A DNA stretch of 64,000 bases from Dickeya chrysanthemi NCPPB 402 (GTDB lineage: Bacteria > Pseudomonadota > Gammaproteobacteria > Enterobacterales > Enterobacteriaceae). Shown here one piece after another: positions 30,225-38,755 of the stretch. Below the pieces are notes generated by a model that was given only the letters and a program-made list of their open reading frames with translations, had not been told where the DNA came from and ran no database searches. A program made the translations under genes and the position numbers. The first letter of the stretch is position 1; every line of letters begins with the position of its first letter. The stretch is from NCBI RefSeq assembly GCF_000406105.1, contig NZ_CM001974.1:1125847-1189846 (forward strand), read 5' to 3'.

Positions 30225-31418
30225 ATGGTTTTGCAATCCACATCCTGGCTGGCGCTCGGCTATTTCACCTATTTCTTCAGTTATGGCATTTTCCTGCCCT
30301 TTTGGGGCGGCTGGCTCAAAGGCGAAGGGTTATCCGCCGAGGCGATCGGCATTCTGCTTGGCGCCGGGCTGGTGGCGCGATTTGTCGGTAGCCTGTTTAT
30401 TACACCGTTGGTGAAAGACCCCGCCCGATTGATTACCGTACTGAGGGGATTGGCGTTGTTGTCGCTGTTGGCTTTCATCGGCTTCTGGCTGGGCAGCGCC
30501 TGGTTATGGTTGATGCTGGTGATGGTCGGTTTCAACCTGTTCTTTGCACCGTTGATTCCGCTTACCGATGCGCTGGCGGCGACCTGGCAAAAACAGATGC
30601 CTCTGGATTACGGTCGGGTGAGGGTGTGGGGCTCGGTAGCGTTTGTGATTGGCTCCGCCGTTACCGGGCAACTGGTGTCGGTCTGGGGGCATCAGGCGAT
30701 TCTGGTCACTCTGGCGGCGGGGCTGTTATCGATGCTGCTGGGGATGGCGCTGCGGCCGCATGTGATGCCGGCTTCCGTTAAGCGTCACCAGACGCAAACA
30801 ACCGCCACGCCGTGGCGTGTTCTGCTGCGCGAGTCGGCGATTTGGCGTTTTTTACTCTGTGTGTCGTTGTTGCAGGGGGCTCACGCCGCCTATTACGGCT
30901 TTAGCGTGATTTACTGGCAACAAGCGGGGTATTCGGCGGCGGTTATCGGTTATCTGTGGTCGCTTAGCGTGGTGGCGGAAATTGTCATTTTTGCGTTCAG
31001 TCGTCGTCTGTTCCGGCATTGGAGTGCGTCCGGGTTGTTGGTCTTGTCCGCGGTGTGCAGTGTGGTGCGTTGGAGCCTGATGGGAGCCACGGTGTCGTTG
31101 CCGTGGTTGATCGTGATGCAGATCTTGCATTGCGGCACGTTCACGGTTTGCCATCTGGCCGCAATGCGGTTTATCTCTTCACGCCACGATGCTGACGTAC
31201 TGCGTTTACAGGCTGCCTATTCGGCGTTGGGGACTGGCGGCGCCGTCGCCGTGATGACGGTGGTATCCGGTTTTCTGTTTGAGTATCTGCAGGGTGGAAC
31301 CTTCTGGCTTATGGCACTGCTGGTATTGCCGGTCTTTATGTTGTGTACGCAGGTGAGTGCTCGCTCGCGCTGGGGACGCCGACCTGCCGGTAATGGCGAA
31401 AATGGTCAGGATAAATAA
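30225..31418 (+). CDS. hcaT: MFS transporter, HcaT type (3-phenylpropionate)
   Basis: The 397-residue protein has twelve predicted membrane segments and matches E. coli HcaT from its start (MVLQST, WLALGYFTYFFSYGIFLPFW) through PLTDALAATWQKQMPLDYGRVRVWGS and LQGAHAAYYGFSVIYWQQAGYSA to MQILHCGTFTVCHLAAMRF. HcaT is a putative uptake system for 3-phenylpropionate; its catabolic hca genes are not in view, so the substrate in Dickeya may be another aromatic acid. The stop overlaps the next start by one base (TAATG), tying it to the DUF1007-NicO pair. Confidence 0.88.
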   Translation: MVLQSTSWLALGYFTYFFSYGIFLPFWGGWLKGEGLSAEAIGILLGAGLVARFVGSLFITPLVKDPARLITVLRGLALLSLLAFIGFWLGSAWLWLMLVMVGFNLFFAPLIPLTDALAATWQKQMPLDYGRVRVWGSVAFVIGSAVTGQLVSVWGHQAILVTLAAGLLSMLLGMALRPHVMPASVKRHQTQTTATPWRVLLRESAIWRFLLCVSLLQGAHAAYYGFSVIYWQQAGYSAAVIGYLWSLSVVAEIVIFAFSRRLFRHWSASGLLVLSAVCSVVRWSLMGATVSLPWLIVMQILHCGTFTVCHLAAMRFISSRHDADVLRLQAAYSALGTGGAVAVMTVVSGFLFEYLQGGTFWLMALLVLPVFMLCTQVSARSRWGRRPAGNGENGQDK

Positions 31419-32080
31419 TGTTACATTATAACATTTCGGGCTTTTCATGCCGTTGGGTAAGCTGCCTGCTATTGATGATAATGGCGGTTTCCGGTCCGGC
31501 GCTGGCCCATCCACATAGTTTTATCGATATGACAACCACCGTGGAAGGGAAAGATGACCTGATCACCGGGTTGCGCATGAGCTGGACCATGGATCCTATC
31601 ACCTCTGCGGATTTGCTTTACGATGCCGGCAACGCCGCTAAAGATTCTGAAGTATGGAAGAAACTGGCAGCAGAAGTGATGGCGAATGTGCTGGGGCAGC
31701 ATTACTTTACTGATATCTATCGGAATGGAAAGCCTGTGAAATACCAGTCGTTACCAACGGAATATCACCTTTCCCGTTCGGGCAATAAAGCGGTGCTGGA
31801 ATTCGTGTTGCCGCTGGCTCATCCACAGCCGCTGGCGGGGGCACCGCTACTGATTTCCACGTATGACCCGACTTACTTTGTTGATATGTCGTATAAAGAC
31901 GACAACGCGATTCAGATTGGCGCTGCGCTGGCTGCTCGCTGTAAAGCGACGCTGGTGACGCCTAAACCGGATGCGTCGCTCCAGTCCTATGCGTTGTCGT
32001 TGGATAAAAATGCCAAACCGTCCAAAGATAGGGAACTGGGAAAACAGTTTGCTCAGCAGGTTACGCTGCAATGCCAGTAA
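31418..32080 (+). CDS. Periplasmic DUF1007 protein
   Basis: The 220-residue protein has a signal peptide (VSCLLLMIMAVSGPALA/HP) and starts its mature part with HPHSFIDM, the hallmark of DUF1007. The mature N-terminal His-x-His could bind metal. DUF1007 genes are almost always next to a NicO-family nickel/cobalt permease, as here, where the two overlap by ten bases. It probably presents or buffers nickel or cobalt for the permease; this is inference from context. The last base of hcaT overlaps its start. Confidence 0.88.
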   Translation: MLHYNISGFSCRWVSCLLLMIMAVSGPALAHPHSFIDMTTTVEGKDDLITGLRMSWTMDPITSADLLYDAGNAAKDSEVWKKLAAEVMANVLGQHYFTDIYRNGKPVKYQSLPTEYHLSRSGNKAVLEFVLPLAHPQPLAGAPLLISTYDPTYFVDMSYKDDNAIQIGAALAARCKATLVTPKPDASLQSYALSLDKNAKPSKDRELGKQFAQQVTLQCQ

Positions 32081-33108
32081 ATCGCCTGCGCATTCTCCGA
32101 AGTTATTTACGCTGGTGGCCGCTGGCGCTGTTTATATTGCTGATGGGTGTGGCCGCATGGCAGGCACTGGTCTGGTGGTCATCGATTCTGCTGCAAAGCA
32201 TTGAATGGCAGCGGTCGCTGCATCAGCAGATGTCGGATTTGATGGAGCAGGTGCAGGCGCGGCCCCATCAGGCCGGCTGGACGCTGGTGATGTTCAGTCT
32301 GGTGTACGGTGTGTTGCATGCTGTTGGCCCGGGTCATGGCAAAGTGGTGATCGCGACCTATCTGGCGACCCATCCGTCCCGGCTGAAAAGCAGTTTGCAG
32401 TTGACCCTGGCTTCCGCCTTGCTGCAAGGACTGGTGGCCGTGGTGTTGGTCACCCTAGTGCTGGCGGTATTGCAACTTTCCAGCAAAGCATTGCACATCG
32501 GCAGCTTCTGGATGGAAAAGAGTAGTTTTGTGCTGGTGATCGTTCTGGGCGGCTGGCTGTGCTTACGCGCATTGCGGCGCTTGTCGGCAACGCTATTCCC
32601 TCGTGTCAGACCTCGCCTTCATGCCCTAACGCCGATTGCGGCGCCGACGGCGGCAGAACGATTGGCGCCGCCAGCCAGACGCCATCGACATGATGAACAC
32701 TGCGGTTGCAGCCACCAGCATGTGCCGGCGGCAGATGCGCTCAACCAGTGCGACGGTTGGCGTACTCGCCTGATGGTCGTGTTGGCGATGGGGCTGCGCC
32801 CGTGTTCCGGCGCAATACTGGTGCTGCTGTTCGCCAAAGTTCTGGGGGTGTTTTTCTGGGGGGTGATCTCAGCCCTGACCATGGCGCTGGGAACGGCGCT
32901 TACCGTTTCGCTGCTGGGGATGGCCGTATTGTTTTGTCGCCGTCAGTTGGAGCGCCTGAGTCGTAACGGTACAGCTTCACGCTGGCAGCTTCTGTTTTGG
33001 TCCGCCTTGTCGCTGGCGGGGGGAATCATGCTGACTTTTGCCGGTATTGTGCTGTATCTCACTACGCAACCTGAGGTGGCGGGAGGCATTCGCCCGTTGA
33101 TGGGGTAA
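32071..33108 (+). CDS. NicO-family nickel/cobalt transporter
   Basis: The 345-residue membrane protein has a first membrane segment (WWPLALFILLMGVAAWQALV), the NicO motif HAVGPGHGKVVIATYLATHPSR, a His/Cys-rich cytoplasmic loop at about 205-230 (RRHRHDEHCGCSHQH), the second motif GLRPCSGAILVLLFAK and further helices. This is the RcnA/NicO layout. RcnA exports Ni and Co in E. coli, whereas DUF1007-linked members may import or export, so direction is not settled by sequence. It is co-transcribed with DUF1007. An ERIC element follows the gene. Confidence 0.9.
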   Translation: MPVNRLRILRSYLRWWPLALFILLMGVAAWQALVWWSSILLQSIEWQRSLHQQMSDLMEQVQARPHQAGWTLVMFSLVYGVLHAVGPGHGKVVIATYLATHPSRLKSSLQLTLASALLQGLVAVVLVTLVLAVLQLSSKALHIGSFWMEKSSFVLVIVLGGWLCLRALRRLSATLFPRVRPRLHALTPIAAPTAAERLAPPARRHRHDEHCGCSHQHVPAADALNQCDGWRTRLMVVLAMGLRPCSGAILVLLFAKVLGVFFWGVISALTMALGTALTVSLLGMAVLFCRRQLERLSRNGTASRWQLLFWSALSLAGGIMLTFAGIVLYLTTQPEVAGGIRPLMG

Positions 33109-33190
33109 GTGCGACGTTGTGTAAATGTCTCCGGTTCCACCGTCTTCACGTGGTCGTTGTATTTCGTGTTTTGCCAATCTTCCTGCCGTG

Positions 33191-33317
33191 TATACCCAAA
33201 ATAATTCGAGTTGCAGGAAGACGGCAAGAGAGAGAATCCCGATGAGCTTACTCAGGTAAGTGATTCGGGTGAACGAACGCCGCCAACGCACCTGCAACTT
33301 GAAGTATGACGGGTATA
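33191..33317. repeat. ERIC element, 127 bp
   Basis: Exactly 127 bases, the canonical length, bounded by TATACCC and GGGTATA. It includes the conserved core around GAGCTTACTCAGGTAAGTGA and the palindromic arms AATTCGAGTTGCAGG / CCTGCAACTTGAAG. It lies 83 bases after the NicO gene and 119 bases before a Fur-regulated gene. Confidence 0.92.
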
Positions 33318-33393
33318 TCAAACAAATATCCTCTCTTTTTCATGTGAAACATATTGCCCGAATACAGTTGCAACTTTATTATTTACATTGAAT

Positions 33394-33412
33394 GATAATG
33401 AATCTCATTACT
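33394..33412 (+). promoter_or_regulatory. Fur box upstream of the first binding-protein gene
   Basis: GATAATGAATCTCATTACT matches 14 of 19 positions of the Fur consensus GATAATGATAATCATTATC and lies 25 bases before the start codon. Iron-repressed expression is expected. Confidence 0.78.
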
Positions 33413-33436
33413 TGTAAATGATCAGGGAATAATAGA

Positions 33437-34558
33437 ATGCAAAAGTGGTTGTGTGCCATTGGCATGGTGTTGGGGTTAGTTTCGGCAGTCAAAGCCGCTC
33501 CGATCGTGGTGGAAGACGTAAGCGGCAGAAAAGTTGAGATTAAGTCTGATGTTAAGCGTGTGATTCTGGGGGAAGGGCGACAGATTTATCTGCTGGCAGC
33601 GTTTGATACCGAGGCGCCGTTCCAGCGCGTGGTCGGCTGGCGAGATGATTTGCCGAAGGCCGACTATGACGGCTATCTGGCGTATGAGCATAAATATCCG
33701 CAGATTAAACAATTACCCACTTTCGGCGGCGCCAAAGACGGTACTTTCAACGTTGAGCAGGCGGTGAATCTGAAGCCGGATCTGGTGCTGATGAATCTGG
33801 AAGCGAAAGCCGCTACCGATGAAGCCAAGCTGATTGAAAAACTCAGCGGCCTGGGCATTCCGGTGGTGTTTATCGACTTTCGTGAAAAGCCGTTTGAAAA
33901 CGCCGAGAAAAGCATCCGCATCATGGGCCAACTGCTGGGCAAACCAGCACGCGCCGAAGAGATCGTGCAGTTCCGTCGCCAGCAGATTGAACTTGTGACC
34001 GAGCGCCTGAAGAACTATCAGGGGCCGCGTCCGAAAGTGATGATCGACCGTGCCGGTGGCTATGACGAAGAGTGTTGTATGTCGTTCGGCAATGAAAACT
34101 TTGGGAAAATGGTGGAGGCCGCCGGCGGCATCAATATCGCCAAGGGAATTATTCCCGGTACTTTCGGCACCCTGAATCCGGAGCAGATTATCAGTGCGCG
34201 CCCGGACGTGGTGATCGTCACCGGGGCCAACTGGAAAAACTACAACACCGCCAATGGTTGGGTGGGCGTCGGGCCGGGAGCCGACAAACAGCAAGCGTTG
34301 CAGCGCCTGCAGAAACTGATGGAGCGTTCGGCATTCAAAACCTTACCCGTGGCTACCAACGGCAAGGCCCATGCTATATGGCATCAATTTTATGACAGCC
34401 CGTATCAGTTTGTGGCGATTCAGGTAATGGCGAAATGGCTGCATCCGGATTTATTCAAAGACATCGATCCTGATGCGACTTTCCGTACTTTCCATGAGAA
34501 ATTCCTGCCGCTGCCGTATCAGCCGGGTTATTGGGTGACGCTGCCAGCGAAATCCTGA
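33437..34558 (+). CDS. Iron/siderophore ABC transporter substrate-binding protein (first)
   Basis: The 373-residue protein has a signal peptide (LCAIGMVLGLVSAVKA/AP) and a type III periplasmic binding fold (IVVEDVSGRKVEIKSDVKRVIL, LKPDLVLMNLEA, ISARPDVVIVTGANW). A Cys-Cys pair (EECCMSFGNENFG) sits where the related protein at 36541-37665 has DACCFTHAHNGWG, so the two are paralogues. It is transcribed alone from a Fur-boxed promoter and converges on the ATPase gene of the transporter. It most likely delivers a ferric siderophore or another iron chelate to the shared permease; the ligand is unknown. Confidence 0.88.
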   Translation: MQKWLCAIGMVLGLVSAVKAAPIVVEDVSGRKVEIKSDVKRVILGEGRQIYLLAAFDTEAPFQRVVGWRDDLPKADYDGYLAYEHKYPQIKQLPTFGGAKDGTFNVEQAVNLKPDLVLMNLEAKAATDEAKLIEKLSGLGIPVVFIDFREKPFENAEKSIRIMGQLLGKPARAEEIVQFRRQQIELVTERLKNYQGPRPKVMIDRAGGYDEECCMSFGNENFGKMVEAAGGINIAKGIIPGTFGTLNPEQIISARPDVVIVTGANWKNYNTANGWVGVGPGADKQQALQRLQKLMERSAFKTLPVATNGKAHAIWHQFYDSPYQFVAIQVMAKWLHPDLFKDIDPDATFRTFHEKFLPLPYQPGYWVTLPAKS

Positions 34559-34597
34559 CCGTTCGTCGCCGCCGGCCGGGCGGTGACGGTAATCCAT

Positions 34598-34636
34598 AAA
34601 AAACGCCCGAACATTGGTATGAACGGGCGTTTTTTG
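34598..34636. terminator. Bidirectional terminator between the iron-transport genes
   Basis: AAAAAACGCCCG (34598-34609) and CGGGCGTTTTTT (34624-34635) pair with T-runs available on both strands. It lies between the convergent first binding-protein gene and the ATPase gene and can end both. Confidence 0.92.
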
Positions 34637-34666
34637 TTGTGACCGGCCGGGTGACAAGGCTGATGT

Positions 34667-35458
34667 TTACAGCGTCGGTGCCGTCACCAGTCCATCGATC
34701 ATCACTTGCGGGATCCCTTGGGAACAACGCTCTATACGGCCGCGTACACCGTATACCTGTGCCAGGCTGTCTTCACTGATGACCTCGGCCGGCTCGCCGT
34801 TGGCAATCAGTTTGCCGTCTTTCAGCATCAGCACGTGGTCGCCATGGCGCAGCGCGATATTGATGTCGTGCACCACCACCACCGTCACGATATTGCGCTT
34901 GCGGGTTTCCTGACGCACCAGGTCCATCACGTGGAACTGGTAGTTGAGGTCAAGTGCGCTGAGCGGTTCATCCAACAAGAGTAATGACGGCTGACGGATC
35001 AGCGACTGCGCCAATCCGACCAACTGTTTCTGACCGCCGGAAAGCTGGTCCAGATAGCTCATCGCCAGATGCGAAATGCCCAGTTGCCTGAGCAGCGCCA
35101 GCACCTCGTCTTCGTTGCTGTTGTGGTGCAGCCCACCGGAGGCACGCTGGGCGACGATGATCGACTCCAGCACGTGAAGATGTACGCCGGCAGGCAGCGA
35201 CTGCGGCAAATACACCACTTTTTCCGCCCGTTTGGCGAACGGCAACTGCATCAGGTTAGCGTCATCCAACAGCAGGTCGCCTTGGGCTTGCCCCAAACCC
35301 GCCAGCGCACGCAGCAGCGTCGATTTACCGCTGCCGTTTGGCCCCAGTAGCACCGTGATCTTACCGCGCGGCAACAGCGGCACCGAGAGATCGTTAATAA
35401 TGCTTCGCTTAAGATAACCCGCGGAAAAATGAGAAATCGACAGTCCGTTGTGACTCAT
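34667..35458 (-). CDS. Iron/siderophore ABC transporter ATPase
   Basis: The 263-residue FecE-type ATPase has Walker A GPNGSGKST, signature LSGGQKQL, Walker B LLLLDEP, and the switch His in VVVHDINIALRHGD. It powers uptake through the permease encoded just upstream, whose stop overlaps its start (ATGA). It is the last gene of a binding protein-permease-ATPase operon on the minus strand. Confidence 0.95.
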   Translation of the reverse strand: MSHNGLSISHFSAGYLKRSIINDLSVPLLPRGKITVLLGPNGSGKSTLLRALAGLGQAQGDLLLDDANLMQLPFAKRAEKVVYLPQSLPAGVHLHVLESIIVAQRASGGLHHNSNEDEVLALLRQLGISHLAMSYLDQLSGGQKQLVGLAQSLIRQPSLLLLDEPLSALDLNYQFHVMDLVRQETRKRNIVTVVVVHDINIALRHGDHVLMLKDGKLIANGEPAEVISEDSLAQVYGVRGRIERCSQGIPQVMIDGLVTAPTL

Positions 35459-36537
35459 ACATTCCCCCGGTTACGCAGAATAATGCTGAGGAAGAAAGGA
35501 ACCCCGACCAGCGAGGTGACAATCCCTACCGGAATAATGATCCCCGGCAGCAGGTTTTTAGAGGCGACAGAGGCCAGCGACAACACCAGTGCGCCGGTCA
35601 GAGCGCTGGCTGGTAGATAAAAGCGGTGATCCTCGCCAAAAATCATACGGGCAATATGCGGCGCGACCAGACCAATAAAACCAATCGGCCCGACGAACGC
35701 AACCGACAGCGCCGACAGGAAGCTAATGCGCAGCAGTGTCGCCAGACGCAAACGGCGTACGTTGATGCCGAAGCTGATGGCGCGATCTTCGCCTAAACGC
35801 AACGCGGTCAGCTTCCACGAGCTCATCATTGACAGCGGCATCACCACGGCTAGCACCGCCAGCAGAATACCGAGTTTTTCCCAGGATGAGCGGGCCAGAC
35901 TGCCCATGGTCCAGAACACCAGTCCTTGCAGCGTATCTTCGTTGGCGATGAATTGCAGAATGGATACCAGCGCGTTAAAGGTGAAGACCAGTGCAATCCC
36001 GAACAACACCACGCCGGAAGTCGCCACCTTGGTCCAACGGGTAATCCCGTCCAACAGCAGCGCCGCCAGCAGTGCGAACAGGAAGGCATTGGCCGAAATG
36101 AACCATTGCGCCGGAACACCCGGTATACCGATTCCCAATACGATGGCCAGCGCTGCGCCGAATGCCGCCGCAGAGGACACACCCAACGTGAATGGACTAG
36201 CCAGCGGGTTATTCAGGATGGTTTGCATCTCCGCCCCCGCCAGCCCCAGCGCCAGACCAACCACCACCGCCATCAGCGCATACGGCAGGCGGATATCCCA
36301 GACGATAACGCGGCTGCCGGCATCCGCATTTGCCGGGTCGGTCAGCGTCTGCCATAACACATCCAGCGGCAAGCCGGAAGGGCCGAGCACAAAGTCCAGC
36401 AGCAAGGACGCTACAATCGCCACGGCCAGCACTGCCATTAGCGCCAGCCTGTGACGGATGATGTTCCGGTAGTGGGTTATCGCGCTGTTTTCAGCCGTGT
36501 CGACACGGCTGATGGAGGATTCGGTGGTTACACTCAT
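35455..36537 (-). CDS. Iron/siderophore ABC transporter permease (FecCD family)
   Basis: The 360-residue permease has about nine or ten membrane segments and the FecCD signatures RLPYALMAVVVGLALGLAGA, MQTILNNPLASPFTLGVSSAAAFGA and the ATPase-contact stretch FVGPIGFIGLVAPHIARMIFG. Only one permease gene is present, so it probably acts as a homodimer, as BtuC does. A 3-base gap separates it from the binding-protein gene and a 4-base overlap from the ATPase gene. Confidence 0.95.
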   Translation of the reverse strand: MSVTTESSISRVDTAENSAITHYRNIIRHRLALMAVLAVAIVASLLLDFVLGPSGLPLDVLWQTLTDPANADAGSRVIVWDIRLPYALMAVVVGLALGLAGAEMQTILNNPLASPFTLGVSSAAAFGAALAIVLGIGIPGVPAQWFISANAFLFALLAALLLDGITRWTKVATSGVVLFGIALVFTFNALVSILQFIANEDTLQGLVFWTMGSLARSSWEKLGILLAVLAVVMPLSMMSSWKLTALRLGEDRAISFGINVRRLRLATLLRISFLSALSVAFVGPIGFIGLVAPHIARMIFGEDHRFYLPASALTGALVLSLASVASKNLLPGIIIPVGIVTSLVGVPFFLSIILRNRGNV

Positions 36538-36540
36538 GGA

Positions 36541-37665
36541 TTACTCGGCCAGTTTACGGGCAAATACAAAGTTGTTGTCAGGCAGGGTAGTAAAATGGCG
36601 AACGATGTAATGATAGCTATCGTCCGGGTTCAACGAACCGAACTGCTTCGGATACACCGCTTTAGCCAGATACTCCATGCCGACAATGTTATACGGGTGG
36701 TTATAGAAATGGTGGTAAACCCCATAGACCTGGCCGGCTTTAATCGCCGGGATCTGATCAATGCCGGTGCGGCTCAGCAGAGCTTTGGCTTTGTCCTGAA
36801 TATCGCTGTCGCTGGCGCTATAACCAAACGGCAGGATTTTACTGGTGCCATTGCCGCGTTTGGATCCGGTCATGATGTAGGTATCGGGTTTTTCGCTGAT
36901 CACTTTTTCCAATGAGACAAAGCCTGATGCGCCCGGCAGCAGTCCGGAACCGATATTTTTCGCACCGATGGCTTCTAACAAACCACCCCAGCCATTGTGG
37001 GCGTGAGTGAAGCAGCACGCGTCAGAGTTGCCAGCGATAGGTTCGATAAAGACGGTGGGTTGGGGGGTGATGCCGGTCGTGACTTTTTGGATATCGGCAA
37101 AATGCTGGCGATAAAAATCAGTATAGGCTTTGGCGTTTTCTTCGCGGTTCAGCATTTTGCCGAGCAAATCAACACTGGATGCGGTGTTTTGCGCCGGGTT
37201 GATTTCATAATCCACGAACACCAGCGGAATGTGCAACGCATTCAGCTTACCGATGACGCCATTCTCCATTAAAGCCGGCTTTGCGCGCAGTTGGGCAATC
37301 ATCAGATCCGGTTTTTTAGCCAGAATACTTTCCAGTTCCACTTCGCCTTTGTCGCTGAAGCCCATGTCCAGAATGCCTTCGGACTGCGGCCATTTGCTTT
37401 TCAGTACATCCCAGGTGGCAGTGTCTTGTTTTTTGGGCAAGTTATTCCAGGCAACAAGACGGTGGAACGGATTATCGCGATCCAGCAGCGCCAGCGCCAT
37501 GATATCGCGGCCGTCTTGTAACACAACGCGCTGCGGTTCCTGTTGGATAGTGACGCTTTGTCCGTCGATATCCGTAATCGTGAGGGGATACTGGGTGGCG
37601 AGGCTGGCGAAACAGGTTGTCAGTGTGGTTGCCAGCAAAATGTGACGCCATGATTTCTTTAACAT
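36541..37665 (-). CDS. Iron/siderophore ABC transporter substrate-binding protein (second)
   Basis: The 374-residue protein, started at the ATG of MLKKSWRHILL (37665; AGGA seven bases upstream), has a signal peptide and the same fold as the protein at 33437-34558 (YPLTITDIDGQSVTIQQEP, KKPDLMIAQLRAK). It also has a Cys-Cys pair (NSDACCFTHAHNGWG) and the C-terminal HHFYNHPYNIVGMEYLAKAV block. It heads the permease-ATPase operon. Two receptors for one permease suggest two related ligands, or a duplicated gene in the process of diverging. A Fur-like box lies upstream. Confidence 0.9.
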   Translation of the reverse strand: MLKKSWRHILLATTLTTCFASLATQYPLTITDIDGQSVTIQQEPQRVVLQDGRDIMALALLDRDNPFHRLVAWNNLPKKQDTATWDVLKSKWPQSEGILDMGFSDKGEVELESILAKKPDLMIAQLRAKPALMENGVIGKLNALHIPLVFVDYEINPAQNTASSVDLLGKMLNREENAKAYTDFYRQHFADIQKVTTGITPQPTVFIEPIAGNSDACCFTHAHNGWGGLLEAIGAKNIGSGLLPGASGFVSLEKVISEKPDTYIMTGSKRGNGTSKILPFGYSASDSDIQDKAKALLSRTGIDQIPAIKAGQVYGVYHHFYNHPYNIVGMEYLAKAVYPKQFGSLNPDDSYHYIVRHFTTLPDNNFVFARKLAE

Positions 37666-37720
37666 AATGAATCCTGTCATTAACCGCTGTGTGATGGTCA
37701 ATTAAAGCAAATGAATGAGT

Positions 37721-37740
37721 TTAATAATTATTATCATATA
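37721..37740 (-). promoter_or_regulatory. Fur-like box upstream of the transporter operon
   Basis: On the minus strand the sequence reads ATATGATAATAATTATTAA, with the first half GATAAT intact and a weaker second half. It is about 56-75 bases upstream of the start codon. Confidence 0.6.
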
Positions 37741-37824
37741 AACTTAAACTTTTACTCAACAGGGCTGAGTTGTAAAGAAAAATAACAGCGAGGGCATGCC
37801 CGACGGACATGCCCACAGGGAGGA

Positions 37825-38628
37825 TTAACGCTTCAGCGCATCACTCAGTTGGTCGCGGATGGTGGACAACAGCGATTTCACCACGCGTGGGTTACCGGCA
37901 ACGATATTGCCGGAAGTGAGGTAGTTATGGCCGCCGACGAAGTCGGTAACGATGCCGCCGGCTTCACGCACCAGCAGTTCGCCGCCGGCGAAGTCCCAGG
38001 GTTTGAGGCCAATCTCAAAGAAGCCATCCACGCGACCTGCTGCCACATAGGCCAGATCAAGCGCTGCGGAGCCGGTGCGGCGGAAGTCGGCGCACTGGCT
38101 GAACAGCGCTTCCAGTACGCGCAGGTAGCTGGCGCTGTGTTGCTTTTGTTTGAACGGGAAGCCGGTCGCAAGAATAGTACCGTCCAGATCGCGGGCGTTG
38201 CTGCCACGCAGACGGTAGCCATTCAACTGCGTGCCCTGGCCGCGGGTGGCGGTGAACAGCTCGTTACGCATCGGATCGTAGACCACGGCCACTTCAGTGC
38301 GGCCTTTAACGCGAACAGCGATGGAAACGGCAAAATGGGGAAGACGTTTGATAAAGTTGGTGGTGCCATCCAGGGGATCGATAATCCATTGAACGTCCTG
38401 ATCTTCGCCAACCAGTTCGCCACACTCTTCACCGATAATGGTGTGCTGCGGGTAAGACTTACGAATAACTTCAATAATCAGGCGTTCTGCATCACGATCA
38501 ACGTTAGTGACAAAATCGTTACTGCCTTTCTGGCTGGCCTCGACGGCGTCGGGCGTTTCATAGTTTTTAGCGATCAAGTTGCCGCCTTTGCGCGCTGCGC
38601 GCACGGCGATGTTAAGCATCGGATGCAT
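37825..38628 (-). CDS. suhB: Inositol-1-monophosphatase SuhB
   Basis: The 267-residue product from the ATG at 38628 (MHPMLNIAVRAARKGGNLIAK) equals E. coli SuhB; the reading frame extends much further upstream but without similarity. It has the Mg-binding motifs of the family: GEECGE, IDPLDGTTNFIKRLPHF and WDFAGGELLVREAGG. Besides its phosphatase activity, E. coli SuhB works in the rRNA antitermination complex. It is divergent from trmJ with a 127-base promoter region. Confidence 0.97.
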   Translation of the reverse strand: MHPMLNIAVRAARKGGNLIAKNYETPDAVEASQKGSNDFVTNVDRDAERLIIEVIRKSYPQHTIIGEECGELVGEDQDVQWIIDPLDGTTNFIKRLPHFAVSIAVRVKGRTEVAVVYDPMRNELFTATRGQGTQLNGYRLRGSNARDLDGTILATGFPFKQKQHSASYLRVLEALFSQCADFRRTGSAALDLAYVAAGRVDGFFEIGLKPWDFAGGELLVREAGGIVTDFVGGHNYLTSGNIVAGNPRVVKSLLSTIRDQLSDALKR

Positions 38629-38755
38629 GGTATCGTCCACAAGAATGTTAAAGAACAGAAAACGGCGCGGAGTATAGCAGATAGCAGGAGAAAGAGAAAA
38701 CAGAGAAGTTTGTGTTAACATACGCCGGTTTTCCGTTTCGTATGACAGAGTCCGC

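Noticed and set aside
28938..30236. 432-codon open frame antisense to glyA
   Set aside because: It is the shadow of a highly biased gene; glyA matches its family from end to end. The same applies to the long antisense frames over ispG (53028-54164), purL (14069-14977) and der (58026-59306).
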